Positions 1 through 11,920 are shown, counted from the stretch's first letter. The stretch: 64,000 nucleotides of DNA from Branchiostoma floridae (GCF_000003815.2 NC_049990.1:4653803-4717802); one strand, 5' to 3'. Program-made: numbers and translations. The notes: generated from the letters alone by a model not told the origin.

Positions 1-100
1 GTTGTGTGTCATTTCTTTGCTCTTTTCGTTTCTTTCAGTCTGTTACTTTCTACCTTCACCATAAATCGGACATGTTTCTCTACGGTTTGCGTGTTTTGTC

Positions 101-121
101 TCTGTCTCTCTCTCTCTCTCT
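101..121. repeat. Short (TC)n microsatellite
   Basis: About nine TC units precede a TGTGTATATGTG stretch. Nothing else is recognised in bases 1-360. Confidence 0.85.
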
Positions 122-363
122 GTGTATATGTGTACAGTATATAAAGTTGAGAGGCCGTATGATATGATATTTGTTACGTGGTTAGGGGTCGATATAACAA
201 AGGCCAATGTCTATAATGGGCCTCCTAGCGGCTTTCTATGGCACTACAGTGGTTTTGATTTCATTTTTTTTTTCGTTAGAAGAGGATAACCTGTTAGGGC
301 TGATACAGATTTGCCATGCTTACCCTTAGTAGTTGATATTTGTGATTGAGAATATACAGAGTA

Positions 364-569
364 CTGTAAATACATTTAAGTTCGCGGAGATGAAATTTCG
401 CGGTAGCGTGAAAAAGACTGTTCGCGGCGGTTTTACGTTTGCGGTAGCATCATGCACTGTAGTCTCTTATTGCCATGGAAAATATTCGCGGTGATTTTGA
501 GTTTGCAGTGATGCGACCACCGTGAAAACTGCGAACATAAAACCACCGCGAACATTTCTGCATTTACAG
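364..569. mobile_element. MITE, CTGTAAAT family, copy 1
   Basis: The inverted ends begin CTGTAAATACATTTAAG and (right end, complement) CTGTAAATGCAGAAATG, each followed by TTCGCGG; TA flanks both sides. The interior is rich in CGCGG/CCGCG motifs and partly palindromic. A second copy lies at 28972-29168. TA duplication suggests a Tc1/mariner-like MITE. Confidence 0.75.
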
Positions 570-571
570 TA

Positions 572-790
572 TTCCACCGTAAGCCAGCTGGTGGGTGGCC
601 TTGCTATGGGTGCGGACATGCCATGGTACCTGTGACTGCAGCTCAGCACGGGTTGTTGTGAGTACAGCTGGCAATGCTGATACCACACACCCGGGCAGGA
701 GGTACAAAGTCGACTCCGGTCGTCTCTTCACAGGAATTCGGAATTACAAGACTTACAACAACATTTCTATAACAAGTTGAAGTTCTTGTC
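572..790. other. Unassigned sequence
   Basis: No repeat or coding signature is recognised; a 61-codon frame here has no known motif. Confidence 0.5.
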
Positions 791-1078
791 AGAAACTGCC
801 CAACGTTGTAAGGTTTTGATAAAGTACATGTACATCACTGTCTAACTTTACATTTAAACGGTATTTGTAGATTGTTAAATTTTCACACTTCTAAACCCAG
901 TGCAAAAAAAGGTAGACAACGTTGTACTCTATCCAAACCCTACAACATTGGGCATTTTTGGTCAGAAAATGCTCAATGTTGTAGGCTCTTGATAGAGCAC
1001 ACCATTGTCTACATGTACCTTAACTTAAACGTTATTTGTAGATTGTTGAATTTTCACACTTCTAAACCCAGTGTAAAT
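791..1078. repeat. Direct duplication, about 165-bp unit
   Basis: GTATTTGTAGATTGTTAAAT and TTTTCACACTTCTAAACCCA recur about 165 bases apart, with a shared AACGTTGTA upstream motif. Confidence 0.6.
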
Positions 1079-1319
1079 TTCAAAGGTTAAGCCGTAAGTA
1101 TGCCAAAAGTCAACACGCCAAAACTGACAAACAATATGTAGCAACATTGGAAAATGTAAACAAAGCTAGGAGATAGCATCGCACCGTACATATGTATGTT
1201 TGTAAACTTGTCTTTGCTGTCACCTGTACGTGGCTCATTTGGGCAAAAATGTACACTAAAGGTATTCATTTGTTTATTAATTGTTGTGCTGGAAGTTTTA
1301 GCACATACATGTGCGTGTT

Positions 1320-1650
1320 ACTGGTAGTAGTGAAAAATTGACTGATCTTGACTGTCTTAGAAAATTAAGGCACAGATATCCCAAATTTGCCTTATCTACA
1401 AATCTATCTCGAAGACAAGAACACTAACCTTGATTTTGTTGTATCAACATAAAAAAACACACACAAATGAAGTCGGGAAATGGTATTGTTGTAAAGTTGT
1501 AATAAATGCATGTGCTGACGTTATAGTTCGCAGTGAAAAATTGGCTGTCTTAGAAATTCAAAGCTCAGATTTCCCAAATTTGCATTATCTATATATCTAC
1601 CGCAAAGGCAAGAATAGAAACACTAATCTTACTGTCCTCAAATAACCTGT
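1320..1650. repeat. Direct duplication, about 175-bp unit
   Basis: TTAGAAAATTAAGGCACAGA-type sequence followed by TCCCAAATTTGC is repeated once at about 1550, then the two diverge. Confidence 0.5.
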
Positions 1651-1762
1651 TTTATGCGCTTGGGTTTAATCTCCAAGAAGATCTTAGAATCGTTACGGTT
1701 TCTAACCGCCGGCCAAGATCTTATCATTCAAGGTTGTTCCATGAAGAAGTGCTGATCTGATA

Positions 1763-1938
1763 TAATCTCCAAGCAGATCCTACGGTAGCATAAGATAGTA
1801 TCAAAAGCTGGTAGAGGAGTGAAGCCGGCCTAGGAGTGTGTTTGGCTACATAGCAAATGTACACCTCTTAGCTGACTACACTCCTTGGCCAGTTTAGTAC
1901 TATTATCTTATGCCATAGTAGGATCTGCTTGGAGATTA
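1763..1938. mobile_element. Mutator-like MITE, copy 1 (176 bp), nested
   Basis: The inverted ends are TAATCTCCAAGCAGATCC and its complement, and the arms extend through GCATAAGATAGTATCAAA-type sequence. Flanking 9-mers GATCTGATA and GTTTTGATA agree at 7 of 9 positions, consistent with a decayed 9-bp duplication as seen in the perfect case at 27736. A second pair of similar ends (1667 TAATCTCCAAGAAGATC and 1967) surrounds it, suggesting insertion of one copy into another. Confidence 0.7.
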
Positions 1939-2039
1939 GTTTTGATAAAGGATCTGCCTGGAGATTATTTGTGTATTCTTGTCCACTTCAAGGAGAGAGT
2001 GCTACCATCATCTGGAAAGATGGAAGGATGCCTACTTGT

Positions 2040-2190
2040 CTTTTACACAATTACACACAACACACTGACGTCAGTGTCGAACTGATGTTGTGGATTCTGT
2101 CTGAAACGTCTGACCGTATCCAAAATCATATCCAGTTGCTTGTCAATGAGTAATTGTTATTTGGCGTATCTTATTACCTGGATGTCCAAC
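2040..2190. repeat. Dispersed repeat, copy 1 (possible retroelement tail)
   Basis: GTCTGAAACGTCTGACCGTA through GGCGTATCTTATTACCTGGA recurs at 55235-55365 in the same orientation. The downstream half (2163-2280) is also duplicated at 2461-2575. The sharing between distant sites marks a transposable-element piece; its class is not clear. Confidence 0.55.
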
Positions 2191-2311
2191 CGTCATTGAC
2201 GCGCTCACAACACAAAGCAATAAACTGTTATCTCTCGATCAGAAATGCGGGATTTAACATTAAAGACTCGCTGTTACATAAGAACGTATCTCCAGACAGT
2301 TTTACCCGTGG

Positions 2312-2460
2312 CATAAGATAGTATCAAAGCTGGCTAAGGAGTACAGCTTGCCAAAGGGAGTCATCAGCCACTGGGAGCCAAACACACTCCTAGACCGGCT
2401 TCACTCCTCTGGCAGCTTTTGATACTATCTTATGCTACCGTAGGATCTGCTTGGAGATTA
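2312..2460. mobile_element. Mutator-like MITE, left-truncated copy
   Basis: The right two-thirds of the TAATCTCCAAG family is present, ending at 2460 with the complement of the terminal repeat; the left terminal repeat is missing. It lies between the two halves of a local duplication (2163-2280 and 2461-2575). Confidence 0.65.
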
Positions 2461-2829
2461 TCTTATTACCTGGGTGTCTAACCTTAATCGACGTACATGC
2501 ATCACAAAGCAATAAACTCTTATCTTTCGATCAGAAATGCGGGATTTAACATTTAAATGCTCGCCATGACAAAAGAACCTCCTTGCTGTGACATTTATCT
2601 GAACACCATACGGAGCATGTGACAATAATTGAATCGCATTAGATCCGGAGCCCTCAAGCATTGAATGTTTTACATGCTTCACAGGTGTCACCACAAGCCT
2701 CCTTGGTATTGTATTGCACTTAATGTCTGCTAGCATAGAAGATATCGTTAACATGTAAACAAGGTGCAGAGATTGCCATTACCGAGATAAGATTTAAATG
2801 CTCCACAGTCGGTGGGGTGCCAAAACGTA

Positions 2830-3370
2830 TTTGTTTGTAAATTTTCAGTGAGTGGAATTAACTTAAGTATTTAGCGATATCAGATATAGCATAAGCTGCG
2901 TTGTTGTACTTTTATTTATTCACATCAGTGATTGGAATTAACTAAGACTTAACACTCCCTAAGCTTAGGTATTTAGCTATATCAGATAACATAAAACTGC
3001 GTTGTTGTACTAGTATATATTAGCATTTGTGATTTATATGACGACAAACAATAGGCTACCAGAAACTATTTGTTTGTAAATTTTAGTCAGTGGAATTAAC
3101 TAAGGTATTTGGCTATATATATCAGATAGCATACACTGCTGTACTAGTATTTATTCAAATTTATGATTTATTTCACAACAAACAATAGGCTACTAGAAAA
3201 TTGTTTGTTTATACATTTTCAGTGAGTGGAATTAACTAAAGGCTTAACGATCCCTAAGGTATTTAGCTATATCAGATTGCATGAGCTGCGTTGTTGTAGT
3301 AGTACATATTCACATTTGTGATGTATTTGATAACAAAGGATATGCTACCAGAAACTGTACCATTCCCAAA
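2830..3370. repeat. Tandem array, about 145-bp unit, four copies
   Basis: The marker GTGGAATTAAC followed by TATTTAGCTATATCAGAT and GCTGCGTTGTTGTA recurs at 2854, 2935, 3092 and 3228 with indels. Confidence 0.7.
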
Positions 3371-3399
3371 TGTATTCAGTGATATCATAAAGCATAAGC

Positions 3400-4200
3400 T
3401 ACATTGTTTTATTTGCTTGATGACAAAAGATAAGAATTGATGCATTCGCTACGGCAGTGTCTGTATGAGGCCTGTACCAAACTACTAACGCCCACCCAAA
3501 TGTAACAATCCATCATTATATGTTGCTGATTGCAAATTGTAAGTGTGCGATATCTTAGCATAAACTACACTGTTTTGTTTTTTTGATGACAAAAGATAAG
3601 ATATGAGAAATACATATCATCACATCTAGAGCACACGCTACATATGTTTTATTTGTTTGATGACAAAAGATAATAATTGATAAATATCATCACGCTGTGC
3701 CAGTGTTTATATGACACCTGTACCAAACTACCAACTTGATGAAAGCTCCTTGCTCTCACACAAATGTCACAATCCATCATCATAAGTTGCTGATTGCAAA
3801 CTGAATGTGTATTCAGTGATATCTTAGCATAAGCTACATTGTTTTGTTCGTTTGATGACAAAAGATAAGACATGTCTGAGAATACTCTATCATCACGATG
3901 CGCCTGTGACACCTGTACTGCAGTCCTGTACCAATTTACATTACTAAGCTCCCACCCAAATGTCAACATCCATCATTATAAGTGGCTGATTGCAAACTGA
4001 AAGTGTATTCAGTGATATCATAGCACAAGCTACATTGTTTTATTTGTTTGATGACAAAAGATAAGATATGATAAATATCTTCACGCTGTGCCAGTGTCTG
4101 TATGGCACCTGTACCAAATTACTAACTCCCACCCAAATGTCACAATCCATCATCATAAGTTGCTGATTGCAAACTGAATCCGATACAGAAATAATTGGAT
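3400..4200. repeat. Tandem array, about 180-260-bp unit, four copies
   Basis: GATGACAAAAGATAAGA, CCACCCAAATGTCACAATCC and GTTGCTGATTGCAAACTG recur in the same order; ATCCATCAT marks units near 3509, 3774, 3969 and 4147. Confidence 0.75.
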
Positions 4201-4215
4201 CCTGTTTTGTAGCTC

Positions 4216-4575
4216 TTGACACGGTACATTAGACACATCCCAATTAAACCTAGGTATCGAAGCGTATCTCTTTCCAGTCGCGCACCCTCCGTACGATCAA
4301 TGAATGAGAGAACCATGCAAAATAAGAACGCGCACCCGTTAGATATAGAAAGGTTACGTTATAAAAAGCTACCTGTACACGATAGATTATGTAAATATTG
4401 TCCAATGAATGCAGTGGAAAATGAAACGCACTTTATAAATCAGTGCCCTAACTACGAGGACGAAAGAAACAGATTATTTCAAACTGTTCCCTCGGTTTCA
4501 CCGAGCTTTAACCATTTCGGAGATCAGCAAAAGACAACATTTTTACTCCAATCACAAAACCCACTCATTAATTAA
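4216..4575 (+). pseudogene. Non-LTR retrotransposon C-terminal fragment
   Basis: The reading frame is the last roughly 115 codons of a reverse-transcriptase polyprotein. HPLDIERLRY followed by a C-x-x-C...H-x(4)-C arrangement (CKYC, THFINQC, NYEDER) is the zinc-binding tail seen downstream of the RT domain in many animal non-LTR elements. There is no ATG; the frame is closed upstream by TAG at 4210, so the copy is 5' truncated. The 3' region to about 4720 looks like its UTR, with a short hairpin (AGCCTTCGGGC) followed by AATAAA near 4709. It is not a host gene. Confidence 0.75.
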
Positions 4576-4970
4576 CCACTGCCTTCAAAGAAGAAGTCAA
4601 ACCCTACAGTAGTAAACTTAACACCTTATAGTAGATTAGAAACCAATGTTATGTACTGACTCTTATTTCGAGACTGTACGTGCAATTAGCCTTCGGGCAT
4701 GACTTTGCAAATAAACTCTCAATTAACATGTTCCCGGGGTGGCGAGCGGTGAGAAGTAAACACTGTGCACTTTCCGTCCATTCTAAAAACCTCAGCCCTC
4801 CTTTTACTTGCCGTCCACAAGTGCCACTTTACATGAAAATGTGAGAACTCTTCGCACAAAGAGCGCAACGCTCCAGGTTCCCGAAAGGTGGCATGTGTTT
4901 TTGTATTCAGGTCACACGGATGAATTTCCTTGGTTCTCGGACAATTTAAGGTGGACATCATAAAAACATA

Positions 4971-5272
4971 GTCTCTACCAGACTCCGGATCGCTGGAAAA
5001 ATCGTAGAAATGGAACAAATCAGAGGAGTAAGCCGGCCAGAGGAATATAACCGGCCGCGAGCTGTTCCCTGGCCGGTTATAATAATAAATAGCCTTTATT
5101 GCACATTCATGCCCTATCGGGCTAAGTACAGGCATATTGATACAAAGGGTAGTAATACAGTAGACATGGTTTCTAATACTAATCTAAAACATAGATTCTA
5201 ACTCTAGTCTAATATTCCTCTCTATTTGTTCCATTTCTACGATTTTCCAGCGATCCGGAGTCTGGTAGAGAC
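4971..5272. mobile_element. Foldback element with inner insertion
   Basis: About 50 bases at 4971-5025 (GTCTCTACCAGACTCCGGAT onward) are repeated in reverse complement at 5213-5272. Inside lies a second small palindrome (ATAACCGGCC at 5047 with GGCCGGTTAT at 5071) and then a retrotransposon tail. The structure reads as a MITE whose centre was invaded by a non-LTR fragment. Confidence 0.65.
5078..5175 (-). mobile_element. Non-LTR retrotransposon 3' tail (minus strand)
   Basis: Read on the minus strand the segment ends TGTACTTAGCCCGATAGGGC, then GCAATAAAGGCTATTTATTA and an ATT-rich tail. The hairpin AGCCC-loop-GGGC followed by ATAAA is the same arrangement as at the 3' end of the fragment at 4216-4720. 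It is a 5'-truncated insertion inside the foldback element. Confidence 0.6.
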
Positions 5273-5589
5273 TAATAAAAACAGAAGGCAGGGAGGAAAC
5301 TTCAATATGATTGTATTAATTTTTCTCCAAGCAGAGGTTTTCTGTTGGGACAGGGCTAAATTAGAGTAGTTTCCTTTCCCGGCATTAGAAAACCTTAAAT
5401 CGCGAAACAGCCCCCCTCCCAATAAAAGCCAACCCCACTGGATCTTCAAAGTCGAAGACTCCAAGGGAGGCTAGAAGTAGAGGCCGTTCTTTTTTCGGTG
5501 GAGGGAGACCACCGCTGAAAAAACATCTACGGTACTAGCGCCACTACTGGAGAAGATGTTTTCACGGCATAAGTCTGAATACAGCAAGA

Positions 5590-6060
5590 AATAGCCCTCA
5601 GAATTTTGACTTCATTGTGCTTTCCTTATTTTTGAATCGTCCGAAAACCAACAAATACATTTGGTGTGGACTCACGAAAAAGAAGAGAAGCGCGGGAAAT
5701 AAATAAAGATGAGGGGCTAATTTGTGAATGAGAATGGTACGGTCTGACCGAGAGTGGTAAAAGCATATTTCTGAAATGCCTGAAACCAACGAATAAGATT
5801 GGTGTGGACTCACGAAGAAAAAAAGAAGCAGCGCGGGAAATAAATACAGATGAGGGCGGCCACATTGTGAATGGGAATGGTACGGCCTGACCGAGAGTGG
5901 TAAATTCATACTTCTGAAATGTCCGAAAACCAACGAATAGCATTGGCGTGGACTCACGAAAAAAAGGAAAAAAAAAGATGCACGGGAAATGAATAAACAT
6001 GAGGGCGCCACATTGTGAATGGGAGTGGTACGGCCTGACCGAGAGTGGTAAATTCTGCGG
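5590..6060. repeat. Tandem array, about 140-bp unit, three copies
   Basis: Each unit carries CTGACCGAGAGTGGTAAA, GAAAACCAACGAATA and GTGTGGACTCACGAA; unit starts are near 5641, 5779 and 5921. Overlapping reading frames on the minus strand are by-products. Confidence 0.75.
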
Positions 6061-6119
6061 CATATATTTTATCGACAGCTTCATTAACTACACACACTCC
6101 CGCAGGATGGGATCCGGTA

Positions 6120-6590
6120 GCGGAGCGTTTCGGGCGACTCGACTTCAGTCAGACCTGTCACTGGGACCTGTGCGGTTATTCTGTTAGCCAGCTCCGTACT
6201 GATACCCTGTCAGCTGCCACTACTTTACCGGTAAGGCAGCTTTGGTACTGTTGTTAGCGCTTACGTTACACATCTGAGTAGACTCTACTCCAGTCAGACC
6301 TGTCATTGACTGAGACCTGTGCGACTTTTCTGTTAGCGTTAGCCATCTCTGCCTGATACCCTGTGTGTTGCCACTATACAGCCTACTGTGCAGGTGAGGC
6401 AGCTTTGGTACAGTTAGCGCTTATTTCACACATCTGAGTCGACTGTACTCCAGTCATACCTGTCACTGGGACCTGTGCGAATTTTCTGTTAGCCATCTAC
6501 GTACTGTGTACTGCCACTATACAGCCTACTGTAACGGTAAGGCAGCTTTGGTTCTGTTTTTAGCGCTTATATCCCACATCTGAGTCACCG
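6120..6590. repeat. Tandem array, about 150-bp unit, three copies
   Basis: CAGTCAGACCTGTCACTGG, CTGTTAGCCA and GGTAAGGCAGCTTTGGT recur near 6148, 6292 and 6452. Confidence 0.72.
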
Positions 6591-8659
6591 TTATGTTTTT
6601 ATCCATGTGCTAATATAGCCTTTTGTGTTCGCACCCGGTGAATGGGAGTTCGCGGTGCTCTTATGTGTGTGTATCCCACCTTTGTAGTTCGCCCTTAAAA
6701 CATTTTTCCGCCCGCGTTGATTTGAGAGCTATTGTATGTGTTGTTAAGAGGGGTGTGGAGTGCCATCGTGTCGGTGTTTATGATAAATATGTAACTCTAG
6801 AACGTTCCAGTACAGGTATATAAATTACATTTACTACCTAGCGCGCTACATTTGAACAAGGACAGTACATAGTGTTTATATATAGTGTTTACACTACAAA
6901 ATATCCTTGATTTAAGCACCATATTTTCACGAATTGGATCAAGATTACCATGTAAATGAAACCCTGTTTTTGATAAATGTAAAAAGATGATCTTGAATTC
7001 TTAATTTCTTATTGGAAAGATACTTAGTATGCGGCGCCCGAGAACAGATGTTATATTACCCCTATTGGAAAAAATTATTGCCGCCGCAGCAGCGAAACAT
7101 TGCCCTTGATCTATTGGTCTCAACCCAGGCAGGCCAATCTAGCGATTACTAATTTCCAGATCGATACGCTGAGAGCCAAGCCAGGCAGGCTAACTGCTAA
7201 ATAGACCCCGTAGCGCTGACTGAATCGTAAAAAAGGCAAGGCGGCTTACCTGTTTACGCTTGCCGGTGGTTATGCACTGCTGTTCCGAGAGGAATACATC
7301 CACGGTCGCGCTAGAAACGACGGCTACGCGTACGTCCGAACGTAGCCATTTTGGAACCGTGTGGTACGGCCAGCGTTTTGGTACGTGTTGTGTGGCTGAG
7401 GTAGGTACACGCGCGACCGTCCACGGGACGACAGCAGGGCCTACGGAGTCATTGTGTACATAGTAATGGTCATTACGCACACAGCAACCACACGCTTCGC
7501 CTCTGTATCCACCCGGGCATCGATCCAGCCAGGTCCGTGTGTGTTTGTGTGTGTGTGGAGGACGTCCGTCGGGCAAAGTGTATGTACCCACGCCAAAACC
7601 CGGATAAACACACGGAGAAAACGTACCGTTATATCACAGCGGTGCGAAGGAAGCTGAGGCTCTCGCGCTCGCCTACGATGTCTCCTGGTAGAGAGGCGCT
7701 AATTGCATGATCCCTACCAGGCGCCACATGCTGCATTATATACCTATAATACCGAGAAATCTGCTTGATAATAATGGAATTTCTGCTTACTTTTAGCAGA
7801 GTAGAGTAGTCTCTGTTAAACTCATTGGATCGGTTACTTGAAATGTCAAACTACCAGGCCGGCTCCGATGGCCAATATTTCAGCCTGTATATATGTATAT
7901 CTATTTGGCCAATTTCTGCTATTTTTACGGCAAGCCAGGGAGTCTGGCAGTAGATTTCAGCAAAATAAAATGCAAGTTGCTGAAAGCCCAGAAGAAATGG
8001 CCTGCATACCACCAAAATAAAGCGCTAGCAGCGAAAGCTCTCTTCAACCACCGGCTTTCTTTTCCACTTTGCTTTCCATTCGCAAAGAATGTGGGAAGAA
8101 AAGATAAAAGAACGACATCTATAAATACATCTTATATAAGATACCACTGACAGCTATAGCCAGGTACCGGTAGCTACCTGTACACGTACTTACTGATTTT
8201 TATAGAGAAAGATATCCATTAAAGGCTCCGGCCTCTCATGCCATATAAGGCGATTACGCTTACGATGCAGATGGCGATTTTAATGTATGGGCATTAACGA
8301 TAGTCTTAAAGCAGATGTCTAGATTAGGCTCGTTTAATTGTACGTCTTTTAAGTAATGCGATTCCCAATTGATGGGGCAGACTTATAAGAAAACGTAGTG
8401 CTCAGTTAAACGATGAGTACTAAAACGAGTGAAAAGAGATGAAATCATCGCACGTCCGCCCGTAATCTAACATGACGTTCACAGTTGATGAAGAAAAAGG
8501 AACCATTTATTAGCCACAATACGTCCAGCAGTGCGCTATCAACATCACTTGGCAACCACAAATGTACGTTTTACAGCTGCTATGATGAACAGCGTCCATC
8601 CATGCATTTGATTCATCCTCCACGATGACCAAACGATGATGAACTGAAATACGGTATCG
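6591..8659. other. Unassigned, with a CpG-rich segment at 7190-7730
   Basis: No repeats are evident. The CpG-rich segment has a 133-codon minus-strand frame (7591-7190) that includes CPGGYRGEAC, superficially EGF-like, but with no further cysteine pattern or splice signals. CAGGCAGGC-type words recur at 7125 and 7183. Gene, promoter or neither cannot be decided. Confidence 0.35.
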
Positions 8660-9690
8660 TAACGTTGTAAACGGTAATGGATTCCGGTCATAAAGTATTT
8701 GAGCGACGTTTTGTTGTGCAGATATTCACAAGGAAAAACATTAGAATGGTTTGCTATCAATCTACAGACCGTATGTACACATATTTACAACCACATGAAT
8801 TAAAATGGTTCATCAAAAAAGTAATGGATTTTGGTTGTAAAATTTCTAATTGACGTTTTGTTGTACAGATATTTACAAGGAAAAACATCAGAATGGTTTA
8901 TTGAAAAGCTGCTATCAGTCTATAGGCAGTATGTATACAGATTTACAACCACCAGTATTAAAATGGTTCATCTGAACTAATGGATTTTGGCTGTAAAATA
9001 TCTAGGTGACGTTTTGTTGTGCAGATATTTACAAGGGAAAACATTAGAATGGTTTATTGAAAAGTTGCTATCAATCTACAGACATTATGTATCCAAATTT
9101 ACAACCACCAGCATTAGAATGGTTCATCAAAAGTAATGGGTTTTGGCTGTAAAATATGCAATTGACGTGTTGTTGTACAGATATTTACAAGGAAAAACAT
9201 TAGAATGGTTTATTGAAAAGTTGCTATCAATCTACAGACCATATGTACACAGATTTACCGCTGATAAAATTAGAATGGTTCATCAAAATTAATGGATTTT
9301 GGCTGTAAAATATCTGAGTGACATTTTACATTTACAAATATTTGCCACCGAAAACATAAGAAAGATTTATCAAAAGGTTCTGATTTACAGGCAGTATACA
9401 TATAAATTAACGACCAAAAGACGCGAGAATGTTTTATCAAAAGGTTGCTATCAATCTACAGACAGTATGCATACCGATTAGCAACACAAAAACGTAAGAA
9501 AGCTTTATTAAAAGGTCGCTATCAATTTACAGTCAGTATGTATAACGTTACCGAGTAACACAACCCCAAAACGCAAGAATGGTTTATCAAAAGGTTGCTA
9601 TCAACTTACAGACAGTATGCGCACAGATTGACAACCCAAAAACGTTAGAATGGACTATCAGAATGATGCTATTAATTTACAACCAGAGCG
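8660..9690. repeat. Tandem array, about 155-bp then about 90-bp unit
   Basis: GACGTTTTGTTGTACAGATA, AAAACATTAGAATGGTTTAT and TGCTATCAATCTACAGAC repeat six or more times; the last units (after 9400) are shorter. Confidence 0.8.
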
Positions 9691-9749
9691 CATATATATA
9701 AAGTGCTATTGAGTTCCACGGAAGATTAACTATTAATAAAACGCAGATG

Positions 9750-9985
9750 TCTGCTTCCTGTGCTGCAATGAAATTGAAATGGTACCCGCCAAAACCTGTT
9801 CGCTACACAAATAACAACCGGTGCGTCGCGAGTCCCCTTTCTCTCGCGCCAAATGCTGCAGTCTGTCCCCTTCTGGCAGTCTGTATGCAGCCGCTGACCC
9901 GGGTAAACGGATAGAACAGGAGGCAATGCCCGGGTGGGATTCGAACTCGCAACCTCGCGGTTGGGGGTCAAACGCCATGCTGGCT
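9750..9985 (-). mobile_element. tRNA-derived SINE or tRNA pseudogene, minus strand
   Basis: On the minus strand GCGTTTGACCCCCAACCGCG leads to a B box (GAGTTCGAATCCC) and an acceptor-like CCCGGGC, i.e. the 3' half of a tRNA. The 5' half is degraded. The downstream 170 bases, to GAGTCCCCTTTC on the plus strand, are unrelated to the other SINE bodies here. Confidence 0.6.
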
Positions 9986-10129
9986 GGAAAAATGCGATGC
10001 GAATGAAGATAGCGCATGTGGCGGGTCACTTTTATTCAAAATGATCGGTGACCTGCAACCTTATTTGAAGTGAATAACAAAAGGTTTTTTTCTTTACTTT
10101 TTTTGTCCGAAAAAAAGTAACGATTCAAA

Positions 10130-10720
10130 ATTGAATCCGACAGGTGTCCGAGCGCGCTGCATTGTGGGCTGGGACGTCCCGCGCAAGGACCGACGGGAAG
10201 TGTTGTGTTACCAAGATGGCGCCGAAATGTTTGAAATAGAAGGCTGGCGAGTGTTGCACGGCAAACATGCTGGTTTACCCGCGTTTCCAAGGCTCGGCCG
10301 GCTGACTGACGCGTGCGGTTAGGGGTGAGTCTGCTAGACCTTTGTATCTGGCTGATAATCTTAGTCCGCCTGTCTTTAGTTGTGCAGAAATAGGGATAGA
10401 TCTGTCTAAAACCCATACGGACGCTCGGCCGAAGCCAAGAAGGAGCAAGAAGCCTCTCCACACGGAGCGCTTCTTTCCATACTTCTAGCTCGTGGCAAGT
10501 TTGCCATTACCATTCTTGCATGGCGCCGCTGTGGGCACATTTGTTGCGCGGGGTTGTTGACATGCAGGCGACGTCGTCTGCGGAAGGAGGGCACGTATCC
10601 GCGGTATGCGGGGCAGACACCGGAGCTTGCAGGGCCCGCCGACGGCCGGGAGGTTCAGCTGGCCCCGTGCGTGTGTCACGCGGTCTCCCGACCTGCAAAA
10701 TTAGCCGGGCAGCTTTAAAT
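10130..10720. promoter_or_regulatory. CpG-rich promoter-like patch
   Basis: This block has many CG dinucleotides in an otherwise CpG-poor neighbourhood. It contains CCAAGATGGCGCC (10209-10221), a close match to the YY1 core found just downstream of many TATA-less animal promoters, and CATTGTGGGCTGGGA upstream. A GGTGAGT splice-donor match lies at 10323-10329, so 10200-10323 could be an untranslated first exon on the plus strand. No downstream coding exon is proven. Confidence 0.35.
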
Positions 10721-10759
10721 AAACAATAAACATTTAAAGGGGCGGGTGGCGAGTACAGC

Positions 10760-10930
10760 GTGTGAACTGTTGTGTTTTGTGTCTTTTGTTGTGTTGTTTT
10801 GTTGTTTCCTTGCCGCTGTGGTTGTGTTTTGTGTCTATTAATGCAGGTGATTGTTGTGTTGTTTTCTTGCTGTTGTGGTTGTGTTTTGTTTTGTGTCTAT
10901 TGTTGATTGTTTTGTTAATAGGCTGAAGGC
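10760..10930. repeat. TG-rich direct repeat
   Basis: TGTGGTTGTGTTTTGTGTCTA occurs in two nearby copies embedded in G/T-rich sequence. Confidence 0.55.
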
Positions 10931-11049
10931 ACTGACAAAGATTTGGGTCAAGGGTATTTTTTGTTGTAGACGGGGTGATCGCTTTTCTTTCTTTCCTTTT
11001 TACCTGCATGTATGCAGGTATGGTTTTGATGCTGGTGGAAACTTTTCGG

Positions 11050-11640
11050 TAGCCGGGGATGTAGGGCGCTGTATCTCGTGAACGGATGGTGCGAGCACAA
11101 CGATTTTTGGTACGTGGGTTGGGGGTGGTAGCCTGACACTCAGGTGTGATTTTGGGCCTCCTGGCGCTTGACCTTGACATTGAAGGTGGCATTTTTGGTG
11201 TTTTGGGGGGACTTTTGGCGCTGTGTGTCCGGAACGATACGCGCGATTGCGACGATTTTTGGTGCATGGGTGGGGGGTTGTTGCCTGTTGCCTAGGATTG
11301 ACTTTGGGCCTTGTCGCGTTTGAACTTGACCCGGCAGGTCGAATTTTGTGTCCGGGAGGGGTGTTTCCGGAGTTATATCTTCTGAACGGCTGGTGCTGGC
11401 GCGATGATATTTTACACATGTGTCGGCGGTGGCTGAATAATGCTCAATTTTGATTTTGGCGCCCTTGGTGCTTGAACTTGACATTTTAGGTTACCTTTTG
11501 TGCGGGCACGGGGCGTGCGCTGTATCTCCGGAACGCAAGGTGCCATTGTGTTGCCATTTGGTACGTGAGTTGTTTGTGGTGTCCTGGTGGTCAGGTTTGA
11601 TTTTGGGCCTCCTAGTGCTTGAACTTGATACTGTATAGGT
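11050..11640. repeat. Tandem array, about 150-bp unit, four copies
   Basis: Each unit reads roughly GTATCTCCGGAACG, then TTTTGGTACGTG, then TTTTGGGCCTCC and GCTTGAACTTGACAT. The long minus-strand frames here exist because the repeats avoid stops in that frame, not because of a gene. Confidence 0.75.
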
Positions 11641-11920
11641 TGACCCTGTTTTAGTGTGGTTGGGGCATCCTCCCAATATCTGCTTGGTTTTAAAAACAGA
11701 TTACGGTTGGGTGTAGAACCATCATCTGGCCTGGGCCACCTTCAATGTATCAGGTTACTTAGTGGCACTGACAGTTTGCCAGATGACGGGAGTGTGCCAG
11801 ATTATATATCTGTTGGTCAGGTATAATTGGAGTTTGCTTATTACTCTTTGTGGTGTTTCTAGAGCTGTATAGTACTGAGTTTTAAGTTCCGGTACAAGTT
11901 CCTTTACCCTGTTGGCAATC

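Noticed and set aside
7190-7591. 133-codon minus-strand frame with an EGF-like CPGGYRGEAC
   Set aside because: Only one such motif is present, other expected cysteines are missing, and no splice signals or signal peptide support it.
9928-9975. Functional tRNA gene on the minus strand
   Set aside because: Only the 3' half is convincing; no intact D arm or acceptor pairing could be drawn.
10734-11484. Overlapping minus-strand frames up to 177 codons, Thr/Pro/Lys-rich
   Set aside because: They lie across a G/T-rich duplication and a 150-bp tandem array, and three overlapping frames are open at once.
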